DNA from: an uncultured Kineosporia sp.
GTDB taxonomy: Bacteria > Actinomycetota > Actinomycetes > Actinomycetales > Kineosporiaceae
DNA length: 6,075 nucleotides
NCBI GenBank assembly: GCA_937859855.1
Contig: CALMAR010000338.1
Coordinates: forward strand, 1-6,075
Direction of reading: 5' to 3'
Position numbers and translations under genes: made by a program. The stretch's first letter is position 1. Every line of letters starts with the position of its first letter. Below are positions 5,097-6,075 of the stretch, piece after piece. The notes under the pieces are model-generated. The model made no database searches and had not been told where the DNA came from. It saw only the letters and a program-made list of their open reading frames with translations.

Positions 5097-6075
5097 ACGG
5101 CTGCCGCGGAAACTGCGGGGTCAGCGACTGCAGCGGAACGGCCGATCCGCGAACCAGATCCAGCCCGGCGGTCTCCCGGCCGAGCAGGGCGTTAAGGCCC
5201 CAGTCAGCGGCGGTCCGGACCCGGTTGCCGGGCATCGACAGCAGGTGGTACCCGCGGGTCACCGCCTTGGCTGGCCACCCGCTCAGCGGGATGTGCAACG
5301 GATCGGCGGCGGCCTGCATCCCACCCAGGTCGACCACGAAACCAAGGTCGGTGTGACGGTATGCGCGGCGCTCGCCCTGCCCGAACGACGCCGCGACATT
5401 GCCGGCCGCGGTCTTGCCCTGCCTGGTCGCGTGCTGAGCGGTCATCCCGGTCAGCTGGCCCGGCCGGGTCAGATCAGGGACGGCGGCGATGTCGCCGCAG
5501 GCGAACATCTCCCGATGTCCCGGCACGGTGAGGAATTCGTCCACCACCAGGCGTCCCTGCTCGGTCGGCAGCCCGAGCGCCTCGACCAGCGGATCAGGCC
5601 GCACACCGACACACCAGACCAGGGTCCGGGTGGGCACGAACCGGCCGTCGGTGAGCTGGACGCCGTCCGCCCGGGCCTCCTTGCCCGAAATCCCCATCAG
5701 CACTTCGACATCGCGCTCGCGCAGCACCCGGTCGGCGGTGCGCGACAGCCGTTCGTCCAGCTCCGGAAGCACCCGGGCAGCGACATCCAGCAGGAGCCAG
5801 CGGACCCGCTCGTTCCGTAGCCGGGGGTGGCGCTGGAGCAGGGCCCTGGTCAGCAGCGGGCCCTGCGCCGCGACTTCGGTGCCGGTGTAGCCTGCCCCGG
5901 CCACCGCGAAGCTGAGCCGCGCCGCCCGCTCGGCCGGATCGGATGCGGCGTCGGCTATTTCGAGCTGACGGGTGACATGATCGCGCAGATACACTGCCTC
6001 CGGGATGCCGCGGAAGCCGTGCGCGTACTCGCTGATCCCCGGTATCGGCAGCAGCTTGTTCACGCTGCCGATACC
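5095..6075 (-). CDS. ndh: Type II NADH dehydrogenase-like FAD oxidoreductase (5' partial)
   Basis: This is the C-terminal 326 residues of a flavoprotein that probably oxidises NADH and passes electrons to membrane quinone without pumping protons. The frame is open to the right edge, where it reads GIGSVNKLLPIPG, the usual end of the first FAD domain. The start codon and first FAD GxGxxG loop (about 100 residues) therefore lie outside the window. A GTG at 6063 falls inside this block and is unlikely to be the start. In the visible part, AVAGAGYTGTE is the NAD(H)-binding Rossmann loop (G60, G62, G65, E67). LVWCVGVRPDP leads into the final FAD-contact strand, and FACGDIAAVPD (C193-G194-D195) is the second FAD motif. 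Downstream, GMTAQHATRQGKTAAGN is typical of NDH-2 and related pyridine nucleotide-disulfide oxidoreductases. The basic, mildly hydrophobic C-terminus could contact the membrane. The gene leads into dedA with a 10-base gap. A ferredoxin-reductase-like role is possible but less likely. Confidence 0.87.
   Translation of the reverse strand, partial: GIGSVNKLLPIPGISEYAHGFRGIPEAVYLRDHVTRQLEIADAASDPAERAARLSFAVAGAGYTGTEVAAQGPLLTRALLQRHPRLRNERVRWLLLDVAARVLPELDERLSRTADRVLRERDVEVLMGISGKEARADGVQLTDGRFVPTRTLVWCVGVRPDPLVEALGLPTEQGRLVVDEFLTVPGHREMFACGDIAAVPDLTRPGQLTGMTAQHATRQGKTAAGNVAASFGQGERRAYRHTDLGFVVDLGGMQAAADPLHIPLSGWPAKAVTRGYHLLSMPGNRVRTAADWGLNALLGRETAGLDLVRGSAVPLQSLTPQFPRQP

Noticed and set aside
5245..5820. 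Plus-strand open frames across the NADH dehydrogenase gene
   Set aside because: They are antisense to a well-supported flavoprotein gene, with His/Arg/Gln/Pro-rich products lacking motifs.

Overview
The window is high-GC throughout, with strong G/C preference at third codon positions. It encodes a WhiB-family iron-sulfur regulator, a family restricted to Actinobacteria (and some of their phages), so the source is almost certainly a high-GC actinobacterium. I cannot name the genus from the sequence.

Layout from left to right:
- 1-746 (+): 3' part of a secreted zinc D-Ala-D-Ala carboxypeptidase (VanY/M15 type). Its start lies outside the window.
- 784-1089 (-): a WhiB3/WhiD-like regulator, convergent with the peptidase.
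- 1090-1365: a 276-base divergent control region with a good promoter for whiB, a plausible promoter for the transporter, and a cluster of four GTTCA words.
- 1366-4416 (+): a three-gene operon with overlapping ends: an MFS transporter, a two-part GNAT acetyltransferase (4-base overlap) and a protein of unknown function (8-base overlap).
- 4395-5084 (-): a DedA-family membrane protein whose 3' end overlaps the end of the unknown gene by 22 bases.
- 5095-6075 (-): a type II NADH dehydrogenase-like flavoprotein, cut by the right edge, 10 bases upstream of dedA and reading into it.

The genes suggest ordinary chromosomal housekeeping and envelope functions. The transporter, acetyltransferase and unknown protein are probably co-translated and may act on one small molecule, by export or uptake plus acetylation. 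This is inferred from gene overlap only. The NADH dehydrogenase and DedA protein form a second likely operon linked to the membrane: one feeds electrons to the quinone pool, and the other belongs to a family whose known members depend on the proton motive force.

I saw no rRNA, tRNA, CRISPR array, insertion sequence, phage gene or toxin-antitoxin pair. I found no convincing evidence of a new defence or mobile system. The most notable points are the unknown protein in the transporter operon and the GTTCA cluster in the whiB/transporter control region. Every gap between genes other than 1090-1365 is under 40 bases.
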